64,000 nt of DNA, taken from Thauera terpenica 58Eu. Lineage in GTDB: Bacteria > Pseudomonadota > Gammaproteobacteria > Burkholderiales > Rhodocyclaceae. Position 1 is the stretch's first letter. Every line of letters starts with the position of its first letter. The stretch spans positions 1-64,000 of the forward strand of contig NZ_ATJV01000042.1 of NCBI RefSeq assembly GCF_000443165.1, written 5' to 3'. Shown here one piece after another: positions 9,664 to 19,093 of this stretch. The notes beneath the pieces were generated by a model. That model saw nothing but the letters and a program-made list of their open reading frames with translations, ran no database searches and was not told the DNA's origin. The position numbers were made by a program, and so were the translations under genes.

Positions 9664-10565
9664 ACCCGCCCACGAACAAGCCCAGCGCAGCCGACCCGGC
9701 ACCCGCAGCCACCTCCTCACCCGCCGCCTTCGACGCGCGCCGCTTCAAGGCGATGGAACGCGCCGGCTTCAACCGCATCGCGGCACGCTACGCCGAAGGT
9801 GCGCACTTGCGCGCCGAGCTCGCCACCGCCCTGCTCGATGCCGCCGCCCTCGCCCCCGGCCAGCGCGTCCTCGACCTTGCCAGCGGACCTGGTCTGCTGG
9901 CGCGCGACGCCGCGCTGCGCATCGCCCCCGGCGGCACCGTGCTCGCCACCGATATTGCCGAGGGCATGCTGGCCGAAGGCGCCCGGCGCTGCGGCGAACA
10001 CGCCAGCACCCCGTGCTTTGCCGCCGCTGACGCCGAACAGCTGTGCCTGGCCGACGCCAGCGTGGACCGCGTGCTAGCAGGGCTGGCGCTGTTCGTCTTT
10101 CCCCACCCCGAACGCGCGCTCGCCGAAATGCACCGCGTGCTCGTCCCCGGCGGCCTCGTTGCACTGTCGGTATGGGGCACACGCGAGACCGTGCCCCTCA
10201 TCCACCGCGCCCAGGACTGCATCGCCCGCCTGCTGCCGGCGCCCAAGGTCGCACGCCCCTCGGTGTTCCGCTTCGGCGAGGCCGAGGTGTTGCAAGCCAG
10301 CCTCGCCGCCGCCGGTTTCGTGGACATCGACATCCGTCCGTGCGCGTTCAGCTGCCACTTTGCCGACGCCGACGACTACTGGCAGGCCTTCCTCGACCTC
10401 GCCGGCGGCGCTGCGGAGGCCCTCGGCCGCCTGCCCGAGGCCAGCCAGCAGGCCCTGCGCAGCGCGGTCGTCGATGAGCTTGCCGGCCATGTCTGTGGCG
10501 ATGCACGCGGCGGCTTCATCCTGCCTGCACACACGCTGGTCGCCACCGCTCGACGCCCGGGCTGA
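9660..10565 (+). CDS. Class I SAM-dependent methyltransferase (UbiE-like)
   Basis: Methyltransferase of unknown substrate. The SAM-binding motif I VLDLASGPGLLARD is near residue 75, the acidic motif II LATDIAEGML follows, then LAGLALFVFPHPERALAEMHRVLVPGG and a motif like that of UbiE/Coq5 proteins. The 301 residues include an Ala/Pro-rich N-terminal 25 residues with no clear function. Its start overlaps the stop of the esterase gene. A role in quinone or lipid methylation is possible but not shown. Confidence 0.8.
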   Translation: MNPPTNKPSAADPAPAATSSPAAFDARRFKAMERAGFNRIAARYAEGAHLRAELATALLDAAALAPGQRVLDLASGPGLLARDAALRIAPGGTVLATDIAEGMLAEGARRCGEHASTPCFAAADAEQLCLADASVDRVLAGLALFVFPHPERALAEMHRVLVPGGLVALSVWGTRETVPLIHRAQDCIARLLPAPKVARPSVFRFGEAEVLQASLAAAGFVDIDIRPCAFSCHFADADDYWQAFLDLAGGAAEALGRLPEASQQALRSAVVDELAGHVCGDARGGFILPAHTLVATARRPG

Positions 10566-10637
10566 AGCACAGCGCGCAGGCGCGCCCGAAAACCTCAACC
10601 CATCGGCAACGAATGTCCGCGTCGTGCGCGCGATGGC

Positions 10638-10667
10638 TTTGGGGCAAGCCGGCCGAATCCAGTAAAC
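10638..10667 (+). promoter_or_regulatory. Candidate promoter for the RNB ribonuclease operon
   Basis: TTGGGG (10638-10643), an 18-base spacer and TAAACT (10662-10667) lie about 26 bases upstream of the RNase gene in a 127-base gap. The -35 match is modest. Confidence 0.35.
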
Positions 10668-10692
10668 TAGGCAGCTTGATTTTTCCAGGCCA

Positions 10693-12615
10693 ATGCCGAT
10701 GTTCGTGCTGTATGAAGAGGACGGAGCTTTCAAAGCTGGCACGATCCTCGCCGATAACGAAGCCACCCTGCAGGTCGAGAACACCCACGGCAAGCGCGTG
10801 AAGCTCAAGCGCGCCAACGTGCTGCTCGAGTTCCTCGAGCCCGCGCCCGCGGAACTCCTGCGCCGGGCCGAAGCGGAAGCTGAAGAGCTGGACATCGAGT
10901 TCCTCTGGGAAGTGTGCGGTGACGAGGAGTTCGCCTTTGCCGACTTCGCCGCCGAATACCAGGGCCACAAACCCACCGCGGTCGAATCAGCCGCCGTCCT
11001 GCTGCGCCTGCATTCGGCGCCGATCTGGTTCCACCGCAAGGGCAAGGGACGTTTTCGCAAGGCCCCTGCGGAAATCCTGCAGGCCGCGCTCGCCGGACTG
11101 GAAAAGAAGCGCCAGCAGGCCGCGCTCATCGAGCACATGCGTGCCGAACTGGTCGAAGGCCGTCTGCCGACCGAACTCGGCGCACTGCTGCCGCAGGCCT
11201 TGTACCGCCCCGACCGCAACCGCAACGAGATCAAGGCGCTGGAAGCCGCCTGTGTCGATACCGGCCTGTCAGCCCCGCGCCTGCTGCTCAAGTGCGGCGC
11301 GCTCAGTTCGAGCTACGACTTCCACTACAACCGCTTCCTGTTCGAAAACTTCCCCGAAGGCGCCGGCTTTCCCGCCTTTGCGCCGGCAAGCTGGCCGAGC
11401 CAGCTGCCGCGCGCCGAGGTCGTCGCGTTCTCGATCGACGATGCCTCCACCACCGAGATCGACGACGCCTTCTCGGTCACCCCGCGCGCGGGCGGTGGCT
11501 GGCGCATCGGCATCCACATTGCCGCTCCGGCGCTGGGCTTCGTGCGCGGCACCGAGCTCGACGCCATCGCACGCCGTCGCCTGTCCACGATCTACATGCC
11601 GGGCGACAAGCTCACCATGCTGCCCGACGAAGTGGTGCAGACCTTCACCCTCATTGCCGGACGCGAGTGCCCGGCGGTATCGCTCTACCTGGACATCACC
11701 CCGGGGCTGGCGATCGTCGGCCAGGAAAGCCGGGTCGAGCTCGTACCCATTGTCGCCAACCTGCGCCATCACGACATCGAACCGCTGTTCAACGACGCCT
11801 CTGTGCACGGCGAGGGCGGCCCGGACTTCACCTGGAAGCGCGAACTCACCTTGCTGTGGGACCTCGCCACCGTGCTCGAGGCCGGACGTGGCAAGGCCGG
11901 TGGCAACGAAGACCGTGTGGACTTCGGCTTCAGCGTGGACTGGACTCAAGGCAGCGCAGACGGCCCCGGCCTGGTCAGCATCAGCCGCCGTCTGCGCGGC
12001 TCACCGCTGGACAAGCTGGTCGCCGAGCTCATGATCCACGCCAATGTCACCTGGGGCCGCCTGCTCGACGAGGCCGGCGTGCCCGGCCTGTACCGCGCCC
12101 AGGGCGGAGGCAAGGTGCGCATGACGACCGTCGCCGCACCCCATGAGGGCCTGGGCGTGGAGTGCTACGCCTGGTCGAGCTCCCCGCTGCGACGCTACGT
12201 GGATCTGGTCAACCAGTGGCAGATCGTGGCGGTACTGCAAGGCGGCACCCCCGCCTTCGCGCCGCGCTCGGCCGACCTCATGGCGGCCCTGCGTGACTTC
12301 GAGCTGACCTATGCCGACTACGCCGAATTCCAGCGCCGCATGGAACGCTACTGGTGTCTGCGCTGGCTACGTCAACATCAGCGCGGAGAGGTCGACGCAA
12401 CCGTGGTACGCGAGAACATCGTGCGCCTGGGCGAAATTCCGCTCATGTTCAGGGTGCCGTCAATGCCGCTGCAGCTGCCTGGCAGCCAGGTGAGACTGGT
12501 GGTCGAACATACCGACCTGCTTGACGTCGAGGTCGACGCGCGCTTCCAACGCGTGCTGGCAGAGCCGGAAACCCAGGATGACAGCCTGGCCGCGGACGCC
12601 TTCGGCCCGCTCTGA
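10693..12615 (+). CDS. RNB-domain ribonuclease (RNase II/R family)
   Basis: 3'-5' exoribonuclease-like protein. The catalytic RNB domain spans about residues 240-540 and has the metal-binding signature FSIDDASTTEIDDAF, with the four acidic residues of RNase II conserved. The family features STIYMPGDKLTMLP and YAWSSSPLRRYVDLVNQ are present. The N-terminal part does not look like the usual pair of cold-shock domains, and the C-terminal 90 residues are a divergent OB/S1-like region. At 640 residues it is RNase II-sized but is a distinct subgroup, so rnb or rnr is not assigned. A second ATG at 10699 is possible. A TonB-like gene follows after 3 bases. Confidence 0.85.
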   Translation: MPMFVLYEEDGAFKAGTILADNEATLQVENTHGKRVKLKRANVLLEFLEPAPAELLRRAEAEAEELDIEFLWEVCGDEEFAFADFAAEYQGHKPTAVESAAVLLRLHSAPIWFHRKGKGRFRKAPAEILQAALAGLEKKRQQAALIEHMRAELVEGRLPTELGALLPQALYRPDRNRNEIKALEAACVDTGLSAPRLLLKCGALSSSYDFHYNRFLFENFPEGAGFPAFAPASWPSQLPRAEVVAFSIDDASTTEIDDAFSVTPRAGGGWRIGIHIAAPALGFVRGTELDAIARRRLSTIYMPGDKLTMLPDEVVQTFTLIAGRECPAVSLYLDITPGLAIVGQESRVELVPIVANLRHHDIEPLFNDASVHGEGGPDFTWKRELTLLWDLATVLEAGRGKAGGNEDRVDFGFSVDWTQGSADGPGLVSISRRLRGSPLDKLVAELMIHANVTWGRLLDEAGVPGLYRAQGGGKVRMTTVAAPHEGLGVECYAWSSSPLRRYVDLVNQWQIVAVLQGGTPAFAPRSADLMAALRDFELTYADYAEFQRRMERYWCLRWLRQHQRGEVDATVVRENIVRLGEIPLMFRVPSMPLQLPGSQVRLVVEHTDLLDVEVDARFQRVLAEPETQDDSLAADAFGPL

Positions 12616-12618
12616 GCC

Positions 12619-13560
12619 GTGACCATGGCCGCCCCGCCTTCCGCCACCGCCTCCGCTGCAGCGCCGGTGGGCGGCCCCAGCGCCACGCCGCGGGCGCCTG
12701 CATCACAGCGCAGCCGGCACGGGACACGCTTGATGCTGCTGGCCTTTGCGGTCTCGCTTGCTGTGCACGCGCTGCTGCTCAGCCTGCAGTTCCGCATGCC
12801 CGAGGCCAAGCCGGCCAAGGACAGGGGCCTGGAAGTCGTGCTGGTCAACACTCGCCACGCCAAGGCGCCACCGCAGGCGGAGCTGCGCGCCCAGGCCAAC
12901 GTCGATGGCGGCGGCAGCAGTGAACAGCCGGCACGCCCCAAATCCCCGCTGCCACCGCAAGCCACGCAGCGCGACGGCGACGCGCTGGTCGAAGCCAGGC
13001 GTCGCACGCAAGAACCGGTGCGCGAGCAAAAACAGGTGATCACGCGCGAGAAGAAGTCGCCGGCCAGGATTGCATCGGCACCAAAAAAGATCGAACAAGC
13101 CCAGCCCGAACAACAGATCAGCGGTCTCGACCTGCTCGACAGCGCGGCAGCGGTCGCCCGCATCGAAGCCGAGATCGACCGCAATCTGGACGAAATCGCC
13201 AAGCGCCCGCGCAAGAAATTCATCGGCGCAAGAACCAAGGAATACCGTTTTGCCCAGTACGTCGAGGACTGGCGTCTGAAGGTGGAGCGGGTGGGCACCC
13301 TGAACTACCCCGAGGCTGCGCGCGGCCGGGTGTACGGCAGCCTGCTGCTGTCGGTGACCATCCGCGCCGACGGTACGGTGGAAAAAGTCAGCGTGCACCG
13401 CAGTTCGGGGCACGCCCTGCTTGATGAAGCCGCGGTGCGCATCGTCAAGCTGGCCGCGCCTTATGCGCCCTTCCCGCCCGCCATCCGCAAGGACACCGAC
13501 ATCATCGAGATCACCCGCACCTGGGCTTTCACCAACGCCGACCAGGTGCGCACCAACTGA
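12619..13560 (+). CDS. TonB-family energy transducer-like protein
   Basis: Inner-membrane-anchored periplasmic protein. A single transmembrane segment (MLLAFAVSLAVHALLLSL) lies at about residues 36-55, followed by a long charged spacer with Lys/Glu/Arg and Pro, and a TonB C-terminal domain at about 230-310 (LNYPEAARGRVYGSLLLSVTI). It probably couples proton motive force to an outer-membrane receptor or acts as a structural periplasmic spanner. No ExbB, ExbD or receptor is nearby. The start is either the GTG at 12619 or the ATG at 12625. It belongs to the RNase-tonB-aroE-mtgA run; a tonB gene is also near the pil/pyr block in Pseudomonas. Confidence 0.8.
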   Translation: MTMAAPPSATASAAAPVGGPSATPRAPASQRSRHGTRLMLLAFAVSLAVHALLLSLQFRMPEAKPAKDRGLEVVLVNTRHAKAPPQAELRAQANVDGGGSSEQPARPKSPLPPQATQRDGDALVEARRRTQEPVREQKQVITREKKSPARIASAPKKIEQAQPEQQISGLDLLDSAAAVARIEAEIDRNLDEIAKRPRKKFIGARTKEYRFAQYVEDWRLKVERVGTLNYPEAARGRVYGSLLLSVTIRADGTVEKVSVHRSSGHALLDEAAVRIVKLAAPYAPFPPAIRKDTDIIEITRTWAFTNADQVRTN

Positions 13561-13569
13561 GAGCTCTCC

Positions 13570-14403
13570 ATGGACCGTTACGCCGTCATCGGCCACCCGA
13601 TCGCGCATAGCAAGTCGCCCCGCATCCACGCCGCCTTCGCGCGCCAGACCGGGCAAGCCCTGTGTTACGAAGCCATCCTCGCGCCGCTCGACGGCTTCAG
13701 CGCCAGCGTGCACGCCTTCCGCGCCGCCGGCGGGCGCGGCATGAATGTCACCGTACCGTTCAAGCTCGAAGCCTTCGCCCTTGCAGACCAGCACACGCCG
13801 CGTGCGCGCGCCGCGGGCGCGGTCAATACCCTGAGCTTCAATAGCGAAGGCATCCTTGGCGACAATACCGACGGCGCCGGTCTGGTCCGTGACCTCAGCG
13901 TCCATCTCGGCTGCACCCTCAAAGGGCGGCGGATTCTGCTGCTGGGTGCAGGCGGCGCTGCCCGCGGCGCGCTGCTGCCCCTGCTGGACGAACAGCCCGC
14001 CGTGTTGACGATTGCAAATCGTACGCCGCGCAAGGCGCAGGAGCTGGCCTCCCGCTTTGCCGGCTCTGCCGCCAGCACACAGCTGCACGCCTGCGGTTTC
14101 GAAGCGCTCGCCGGCCAACAGTTCGACCTCGTCATCAACGCCACCGCCGCCAGCCTGGCCGACGCCGCGCCCGCGCTGCCAGGCGGGCTCTACGCCCCCG
14201 GCGCACTCGCCTACGACATGATGTACGGCCGCGACGACACTCCGTTCATCGCCGCGGCCCGCGCCGAGGGCGCGGCGCGCACCGCCGACGGCCTGGGCAT
14301 GCTGGTCGAGCAGGCCGCGGAGAGCTTTGCGCTCTGGCGCGGCCTGCGCCCCGACAGCAGCGCCGTGCTCGCCGAGCTCCGGCGCGAGCTCGGCGGCCCC
14401 TGA
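13570..14403 (+). CDS. aroE: Shikimate dehydrogenase
   Basis: NADP-dependent reduction of 3-dehydroshikimate to shikimate in aromatic amino acid synthesis. The 277 residues carry the substrate-binding VIGHPIAHSKSPRIH start, the catalytic Lys in NVTVPFKLEA, the NTDGAGLVRDL segment and the nucleotide-binding LLLGAGGAARG near residue 125. It follows the TonB-like gene by 9 bases and precedes mtgA by 6 bases. Confidence 0.97.
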   Translation: MDRYAVIGHPIAHSKSPRIHAAFARQTGQALCYEAILAPLDGFSASVHAFRAAGGRGMNVTVPFKLEAFALADQHTPRARAAGAVNTLSFNSEGILGDNTDGAGLVRDLSVHLGCTLKGRRILLLGAGGAARGALLPLLDEQPAVLTIANRTPRKAQELASRFAGSAASTQLHACGFEALAGQQFDLVINATAASLADAAPALPGGLYAPGALAYDMMYGRDDTPFIAAARAEGAARTADGLGMLVEQAAESFALWRGLRPDSSAVLAELRRELGGP

Positions 14404-14409
14404 GCCGCC

Positions 14410-15111
14410 ATGCCGACGCCCCGCAACTGGCTGATCTGGCTGGGCCACAGCCTGCTTGCACTGTTCCTGCTGGTGCTGTTCTGGCAAGCGGTGCTGTTCA
14501 CCCAGGTGATCTGGTGGAGCCGCTTCGACCCGGACAGCACGAGCTTCATGCGCATGCGGCTTGCTGAGCTGCGCGCGTCCGACCCCAAGGCCGAGCTGCG
14601 TCACCACTGGGTGCCCTACGAGCGCATCTCCATCCACCTCAAGCGCGCGGTGGTCGCCGCCGAGGACGACCGCTTCCTCGATCACGAAGGCTTCGACTGG
14701 GAGGGCATACAGCGCGCGCTGGAGAAGAATGAGCGCCGCGGTCGCCTCAGCGCCGGGGGCTCGACCATCTCCCAGCAACTCGCCAAGAACCTCTTCCTCT
14801 CGCCCTCGCGGAGCTGGCTGCGCAAGGGCCAGGAAGCGGTGCTGACGGTGATGATCGAACAGACCTGGGACAAGCGCCGCATTCTCGAGGTGTACCTGAA
14901 CGTGGTCGAATGGGGCAAGGGCGTGTTCGGCGCCGAAGCCGCCGCGCAGCGCTACTACCGCAGCTCCGCCGCGCAGCTGGGGCCGTCACAGGCCGCCCGG
15001 CTGGCGGTGATGCTGCCCAACCCCAGGCACTACGAGCGCAATTACGGCCCGCGCCTGGCCGCCCACGCCGACCGTATCCAGCGCCGGATGCAGGCCTCGC
15101 AGGTGCCCTGA
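14410..15111 (+). CDS. mtgA: Monofunctional biosynthetic peptidoglycan transglycosylase
   Basis: Membrane-bound glycosyltransferase (GT51) that polymerises lipid II into glycan strands. One N-terminal transmembrane helix (residues 8-32) anchors the periplasmic domain. The catalytic Glu lies in AAEDDRFLDHEGFDW and the second motif is GGSTISQQLAKNLFLSPSRSW, followed by EVYLNVVEWGKGVFGAEAA. The 233 residues are typical. The aroE-mtgA pair is a known neighbourhood in betaproteobacteria. Confidence 0.96.
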   Translation: MPTPRNWLIWLGHSLLALFLLVLFWQAVLFTQVIWWSRFDPDSTSFMRMRLAELRASDPKAELRHHWVPYERISIHLKRAVVAAEDDRFLDHEGFDWEGIQRALEKNERRGRLSAGGSTISQQLAKNLFLSPSRSWLRKGQEAVLTVMIEQTWDKRRILEVYLNVVEWGKGVFGAEAAAQRYYRSSAAQLGPSQAARLAVMLPNPRHYERNYGPRLAAHADRIQRRMQASQVP

Positions 15112-15269
15112 ACTCAAGCTGCCGCGCTTTTGCGCGCTTTGTCGAGACCTTCTGTGTTGCAGCGCAACAAACTCCGCGTAGATCTGAGCGCGGAAGGCCT
15201 GCAACAGTCGCAAGGCGCGCACCAAGCCCGTAGAATCCCGCTTTTGCTCCGCCACGCTGCTGGAATCCC

Positions 15270-16712
15270 ATGACGCAGGAAGAGGAACTCCATCCCGACG
15301 ATGTCCAGCAACACCTGCGCGAAGTGCAGGACTTGCTCGCACGCCAGAAAGCCGTCGAAAACCTGGTCAGCCAGCAGGACGTGCCTCGCCACGAGATGGT
15401 CGAGAGCCTGGTGCACAAGCAACAGCAAGCGGAACTGGCGGCCAAGCTCGAAGAGCTGCACTCGGCCGACATCGGCTACATCCTCGAAGCGCTGCCACTC
15501 GAAGAGCGCCTCTACGTCTGGAACCTGATCAAGGCCGAACGCGACGGCGAGGTCCTGCTCGAGGTCTCGGATGCCGTGCGTGAATCGCTCATCGAGAGCA
15601 TGGCGCCCGCGGAGCTCAAGGCTGCGGCCGAATCGCTCGACGCCGACGAGCTCGCCGATCTCGCACCCGACCTGCCGCCCGAGGTCATCCAGGACGTCTT
15701 CCAGTCCCTCGACCCCGAAGGCCGCGAACAACTGCGCGCGGCCATGTCCTACCCGGAAGACTCGGTGGGCGCGCTCATGGTCTTCGACATGGTGACGGTG
15801 CGCGAAGACGTCAGCCTTGAAGTCGTGCTGCGCTATCTGCGCCGTTTCGAGGAACTGCCCGACCACACCGACAAGCTCTTCGTCGTCGACCGCGAAGATC
15901 ACCTCAAGGGCATCCTGACCCTGGAGTGCCTGCTCATCAACGACCCCGAGAAGGAAGTGGCCGAGGTCATGCGCTCGGAAACGGTGATCAGCTTCACCCC
16001 CGAGGACGAAGCCGATGAAGCCGCACAGGCCTTCGAGCGCTACGACCTCGTCTCAGCGCCTGTCATCGACAGCGAGAAGCGCGTCATCGGCCGCCTCACC
16101 GTGGCCGACGTGGTCGACTACATCCGCGAGGAATCCGAAGCCGAGATCCTGAGCAACGCCGGCCTGCGCGAAGGCGAAGACATCTTCGCCTCGGTGTGGG
16201 ACTCGGTGAAGAACCGCTGGGCCTGGCTGGCGGTGAATCTGGTCACCGCCTTCGTCGCCTCACGCGTGATCGGCCTGTTCGAGGGCTCGATCGAAAAACT
16301 GGTCGCGCTGGCAGCGCTGATGCCCATCGTGGCCGGCATCGGCGGCAATTCGGGCAACCAGACCACCACGATGATCGTGCGTGCGATCGCCATGGGCCAG
16401 GTGGAGCCCTCAGCCATGAAGCGCTTGCTGAAGAAGGAACTCGGCGTCGCCCTGTTCAACGGCATCGCCTGGGGCGGGCTGCTGGGCGTGCTGGCATGGT
16501 GGCTGTACGGCAGCGTCTCGCTGGGCCTGGTGATGACCGGGGCGATGGCCCTCAACCTGCTGCTGGCCGCCTGCGCCGGCGTCATCATCCCCATGCTGCG
16601 CGAGCGCCTGGGTGCCGATCCCGCCATCGGCGGCTCGGTGATGATCACCGCCCTCACCGACTCCGGCGGCTTCTTCATCTTCCTCGGCCTGGCAACGCTG
16701 TTCCTGTTGTAA
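15270..16712 (+). CDS. mgtE: Magnesium transporter MgtE
   Basis: Mg2+ channel of the inner membrane. The 480 residues hold the N-terminal superhelical domain (about 30-135), two CBS domains (about 140-265) that sense Mg2+, a connecting helix and five C-terminal transmembrane segments from about 310, with the pore motif GIGGNSGNQTTTMIVRAIAMG. A -10-like TAGAAT at 15231-15236 lies 34 bases upstream of the start. No Mg2+ riboswitch structure was recognised in the 158-base leader. It faces hemL across the intergenic repeat. Confidence 0.95.
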   Translation: MTQEEELHPDDVQQHLREVQDLLARQKAVENLVSQQDVPRHEMVESLVHKQQQAELAAKLEELHSADIGYILEALPLEERLYVWNLIKAERDGEVLLEVSDAVRESLIESMAPAELKAAAESLDADELADLAPDLPPEVIQDVFQSLDPEGREQLRAAMSYPEDSVGALMVFDMVTVREDVSLEVVLRYLRRFEELPDHTDKLFVVDREDHLKGILTLECLLINDPEKEVAEVMRSETVISFTPEDEADEAAQAFERYDLVSAPVIDSEKRVIGRLTVADVVDYIREESEAEILSNAGLREGEDIFASVWDSVKNRWAWLAVNLVTAFVASRVIGLFEGSIEKLVALAALMPIVAGIGGNSGNQTTTMIVRAIAMGQVEPSAMKRLLKKELGVALFNGIAWGGLLGVLAWWLYGSVSLGLVMTGAMALNLLLAACAGVIIPMLRERLGADPAIGGSVMITALTDSGGFFIFLGLATLFLL

Positions 16713-16749
16713 TCGGGCAGCGCCCCACCCGGAACACGAACACCGTCAG

Positions 16750-16866
16750 CCGGGGCTGGACCGGGTATTCCTGAAGAAGGCGAGGACTGTCCGAGCGCAG
16801 CGCTGAGCCCGAAGGGCGTTCATTTGCGTACCCTCCGCCAGCATCGCGTAGTGGTGCAGCCCTCGA
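16750..16866 (+). repeat. Intergenic repeat, copy 1
   Basis: First of two copies of a unit of about 100 bases between the convergent genes mgtE and hemL; the other begins 165 bases further on. Over 101 aligned bases I count six differences. The unit holds small hairpins (GCCC-gaa-GGGC and an imperfect one around CATCGCGTAG). The left end CCGGGGCTGG is the inverted partner of the right end of copy 2; the right end of copy 1 is degenerate. Confidence 0.85.
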
Positions 16867-16914
16867 ACGAGCACCTCACTCACCCACCCAGCCCCAGATC
16901 ACGGACACTGCGAG

Positions 16915-17055
16915 CCGGGGATGGGCTGGGTATTCCTGAAGAAGGCGAGGACTGTCTGAGCGCAGCGCTGAGCCCGAAGGGCGCTCATTTACGTACCCTC
17001 CGCCAGCATCGCGTAGCGATGCAGCCTTCGGAAGGAATACCCGGCCCAGCCCCGG
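16915..17055 (+). repeat. Intergenic repeat, copy 2, bounded by inverted repeats
   Basis: Second copy of the unit. It is bounded by 22-base inverted ends (16915-16936 and 17034-17055; two mismatches). Inside are the hairpins GCCC-gaa-GGGC and CATCGC-gta-GCGATG. It ends 18 bases before the hemL stop codon and could also end transcription from both sides. The 360-base gap between mgtE and hemL contains no gene; the repeats fill most of it. Confidence 0.85.
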
Positions 17056-17072
17056 CGGATTACAAGCCGCGA

Positions 17073-18356
17073 TCAGCCCAGTGCCGCGAACACCTCACGC
17101 GCCACCGCGATCGTCGCATCGATATCGGCGTCACTGTGCGCCGCCGACACGAAACCCGCCTCGAACGCCGAGGGCGCGAAATAGTGACCGGCGTCGAGCA
17201 TGGCGTGGAAGAAGCGGTTGAAACGCTCCTTGTCCGCGCCCATCACCTCGGCAAAGCTCGTCGGCACGGTGGCGGTGAAATACGCGCCGAACATGCCGCC
17301 CACCGAATCCGCGCTGAAACACACGCCCGACTCGGCCGCCGCCGCCGCCAGCCCGCTGACCAGGCGCTGCGTACTAGCCGTCAAGCCTTCATAAAAACCC
17401 GGTGCGCGCGTCAGCTGCAGCGACACGATCCCCGCGGCCACCGCCACCGGACTGCCCGACAGCGTGCCCGCCTGATACACCGCACCCAGCGGCGCGATGT
17501 GCTGCATGATGTCGCGCCGCCCGCCAAAAGCGCCCACCGGCATGCCACCACCGATCACCTTGCCCAGCGTGGTCAGATCCGGCGTGACGCCATACAGCCC
17601 CTGCACGCCCTGCGGGCCGACGCGAAAGCCCGTCATCACCTCATCAAAGATCAGCACCGCGCCATACTGCGTGCACACCCGCCGCAGGCCCTCGAGGAAG
17701 CCCGGCTGCGGCTTGATCAGGTTCATGTTGCCCGCCACCGGCTCGACGATGATGGCGGCAATCTCGTCGCCGCGCGCCTTGAACACCTCTTCGACCTGCT
17801 GCAAGTCATTGAAATCGACCACGATCGTGTGCTTGGCAAAATCGGCCGGCACACCGCCCGAGGACGGATTGCCGAAAGTCAGCAAACCCGAGCCCGCCTT
17901 CACCAGCAGACTGTCGGCGTGACCGTGATAGCAACCCTCGAACTTCAGGATCGCATCGCGCCCGGTGAAACCACGCGCCAGCCGGATCGCGCTCATCGTC
18001 GCCTCGGTGCCCGAGCTGACCAGGCGCACCATCTCCACTGAGGGCAGCAGCTCGCAGATCAGCTCCGCCATCACCACTTCGCCCTCGTTGGGCGCGCCAA
18101 ACGACAAGCCCTTCAGGGCCGCCTCACGCACCGCCTCGACAATCGCCGGGTGAGCATGACCGGCGATCGCCGGCCCCCATGAGCCCACATAGTCGATGTA
18201 GTCCTTGCCATCGGCATCCCACACCCGCGCGCCCTCGGCACGCTCAAGAAAGCGCGGCGTCCCGCCCACCGAACGGAAGGCGCGCACCGGTGAATTGACT
18301 CCGCCCGGAATGGTTTTCTGGGCACGCTGAAAAAGGGTTTCGCTACGACTGGTCAT
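17073..18356 (-). CDS. hemL: Glutamate-1-semialdehyde 2,1-aminomutase
   Basis: PLP enzyme that converts glutamate-1-semialdehyde to 5-aminolevulinate in the C5 route to haem and cobalamin. The true start gives [27 protein letters not shown]; the upstream extension is not homologous in character. The 427 residues include [13 protein letters not shown], the [19 protein letters not shown] segment and the PLP-lysine region [16 protein letters not shown]. It stands between the repeat and thiE. Confidence 0.97.
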   Translation of the reverse strand: MTSRSETLFQRAQKTIPGGVNSPVRAFRSVGGTPRFLERAEGARVWDADGKDYIDYVGSWGPAIAGHAHPAIVEAVREAALKGLSFGAPNEGEVVMAELICELLPSVEMVRLVSSGTEATMSAIRLARGFTGRDAILKFEGCYHGHADSLLVKAGSGLLTFGNPSSGGVPADFAKHTIVVDFNDLQQVEEVFKARGDEIAAIIVEPVAGNMNLIKPQPGFLEGLRRVCTQYGAVLIFDEVMTGFRVGPQGVQGLYGVTPDLTTLGKVIGGGMPVGAFGGRRDIMQHIAPLGAVYQAGTLSGSPVAVAAGIVSLQLTRAPGFYEGLTASTQRLVSGLAAAAAESGVCFSADSVGGMFGAYFTATVPTSFAEVMGADKERFNRFFHAMLDAGHYFAPSAFEAGFVSAAHSDADIDATIAVAREVFAALG

Positions 18357-18460
18357 GGGGCGCTCATCCTGGACTGCATTCGAAAGGCGCCATTGTCGCG
18401 CCCACAACCGGTCCGGGTCCAGCACAGGGATCAAGAACGCCGATCGATCGCGCACCGCGC

Positions 18461-19093
18461 TCAGAACAGGGCGCGATAGGCGAGCGCGCGCGCCGCAGGG
18501 TCGGGCGCGGAAAAGACATCGCTCACCACCGCGATGAGCTCAGCACCGGCCGCAATCACCTGCGCAGCGTTATCCAGCGTGATGCCGCCGATCGCCGCCA
18601 CCGGCAGCTTCAGCTCACGCCGTGCGCGGCTGATCAGCGCCAGCGGCGCAGACGGCGCATGGGGCTTGGTGGCAGACGGAAAGATCGCGCCGAAGGCGAG
18701 GTAATTCACACCGGCCTCGGCTGCGGCGCTGGCGCGCGCCCAATCGGCATAGCAGGTCACGCCCAGGATGCGGCTGGCGCCCAGCGCACGCCGTGCAGCT
18801 GCCGGCTCGCCATCGTCGCGCCCGAGGTGAGCGCCGTCGGCGCCGATCTCAAGCGCGAGGGCGAGGTCATCATTGACCAGCAGCGGCACGCCAGCCGCGC
18901 GACAAAGCTCAAGCAGCGCAAGGGCTTGTTCGCGGCGCAGGGCCGGCCCGGCCAGCTTGTTGCGGTACTGCAGCAAGGCGGGCTTCCCCGCCAGCACGCG
19001 CTCGGTCAGCGCCAGCAGGCGGGCGGTATCGGTTTCGTCAGGCGTGATCGCATAAAGACCGCGCAGCACTGGCCCGCGCGCCGCCTCACTCAT
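18461..19093 (-). CDS. thiE: Thiamine-phosphate synthase
   Basis: Joins HMP-pyrophosphate and HET-phosphate to thiamine monophosphate. The 210 residues form a TIM barrel with LLQYRNK near residue 45, the [23 protein letters not shown] segment and the phosphate-binding end [18 protein letters not shown]. The ATG at 19093 is supported by a GGGGG tract about 5 bases upstream and overlaps the end of thiD by 8 bases, so the two are translationally coupled. No TPP riboswitch is seen upstream of the pair. Confidence 0.95.
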   Translation of the reverse strand: MSEAARGPVLRGLYAITPDETDTARLLALTERVLAGKPALLQYRNKLAGPALRREQALALLELCRAAGVPLLVNDDLALALEIGADGAHLGRDDGEPAAARRALGASRILGVTCYADWARASAAAEAGVNYLAFGAIFPSATKPHAPSAPLALISRARRELKLPVAAIGGITLDNAAQVIAAGAELIAVVSDVFSAPDPAARALAYRALF

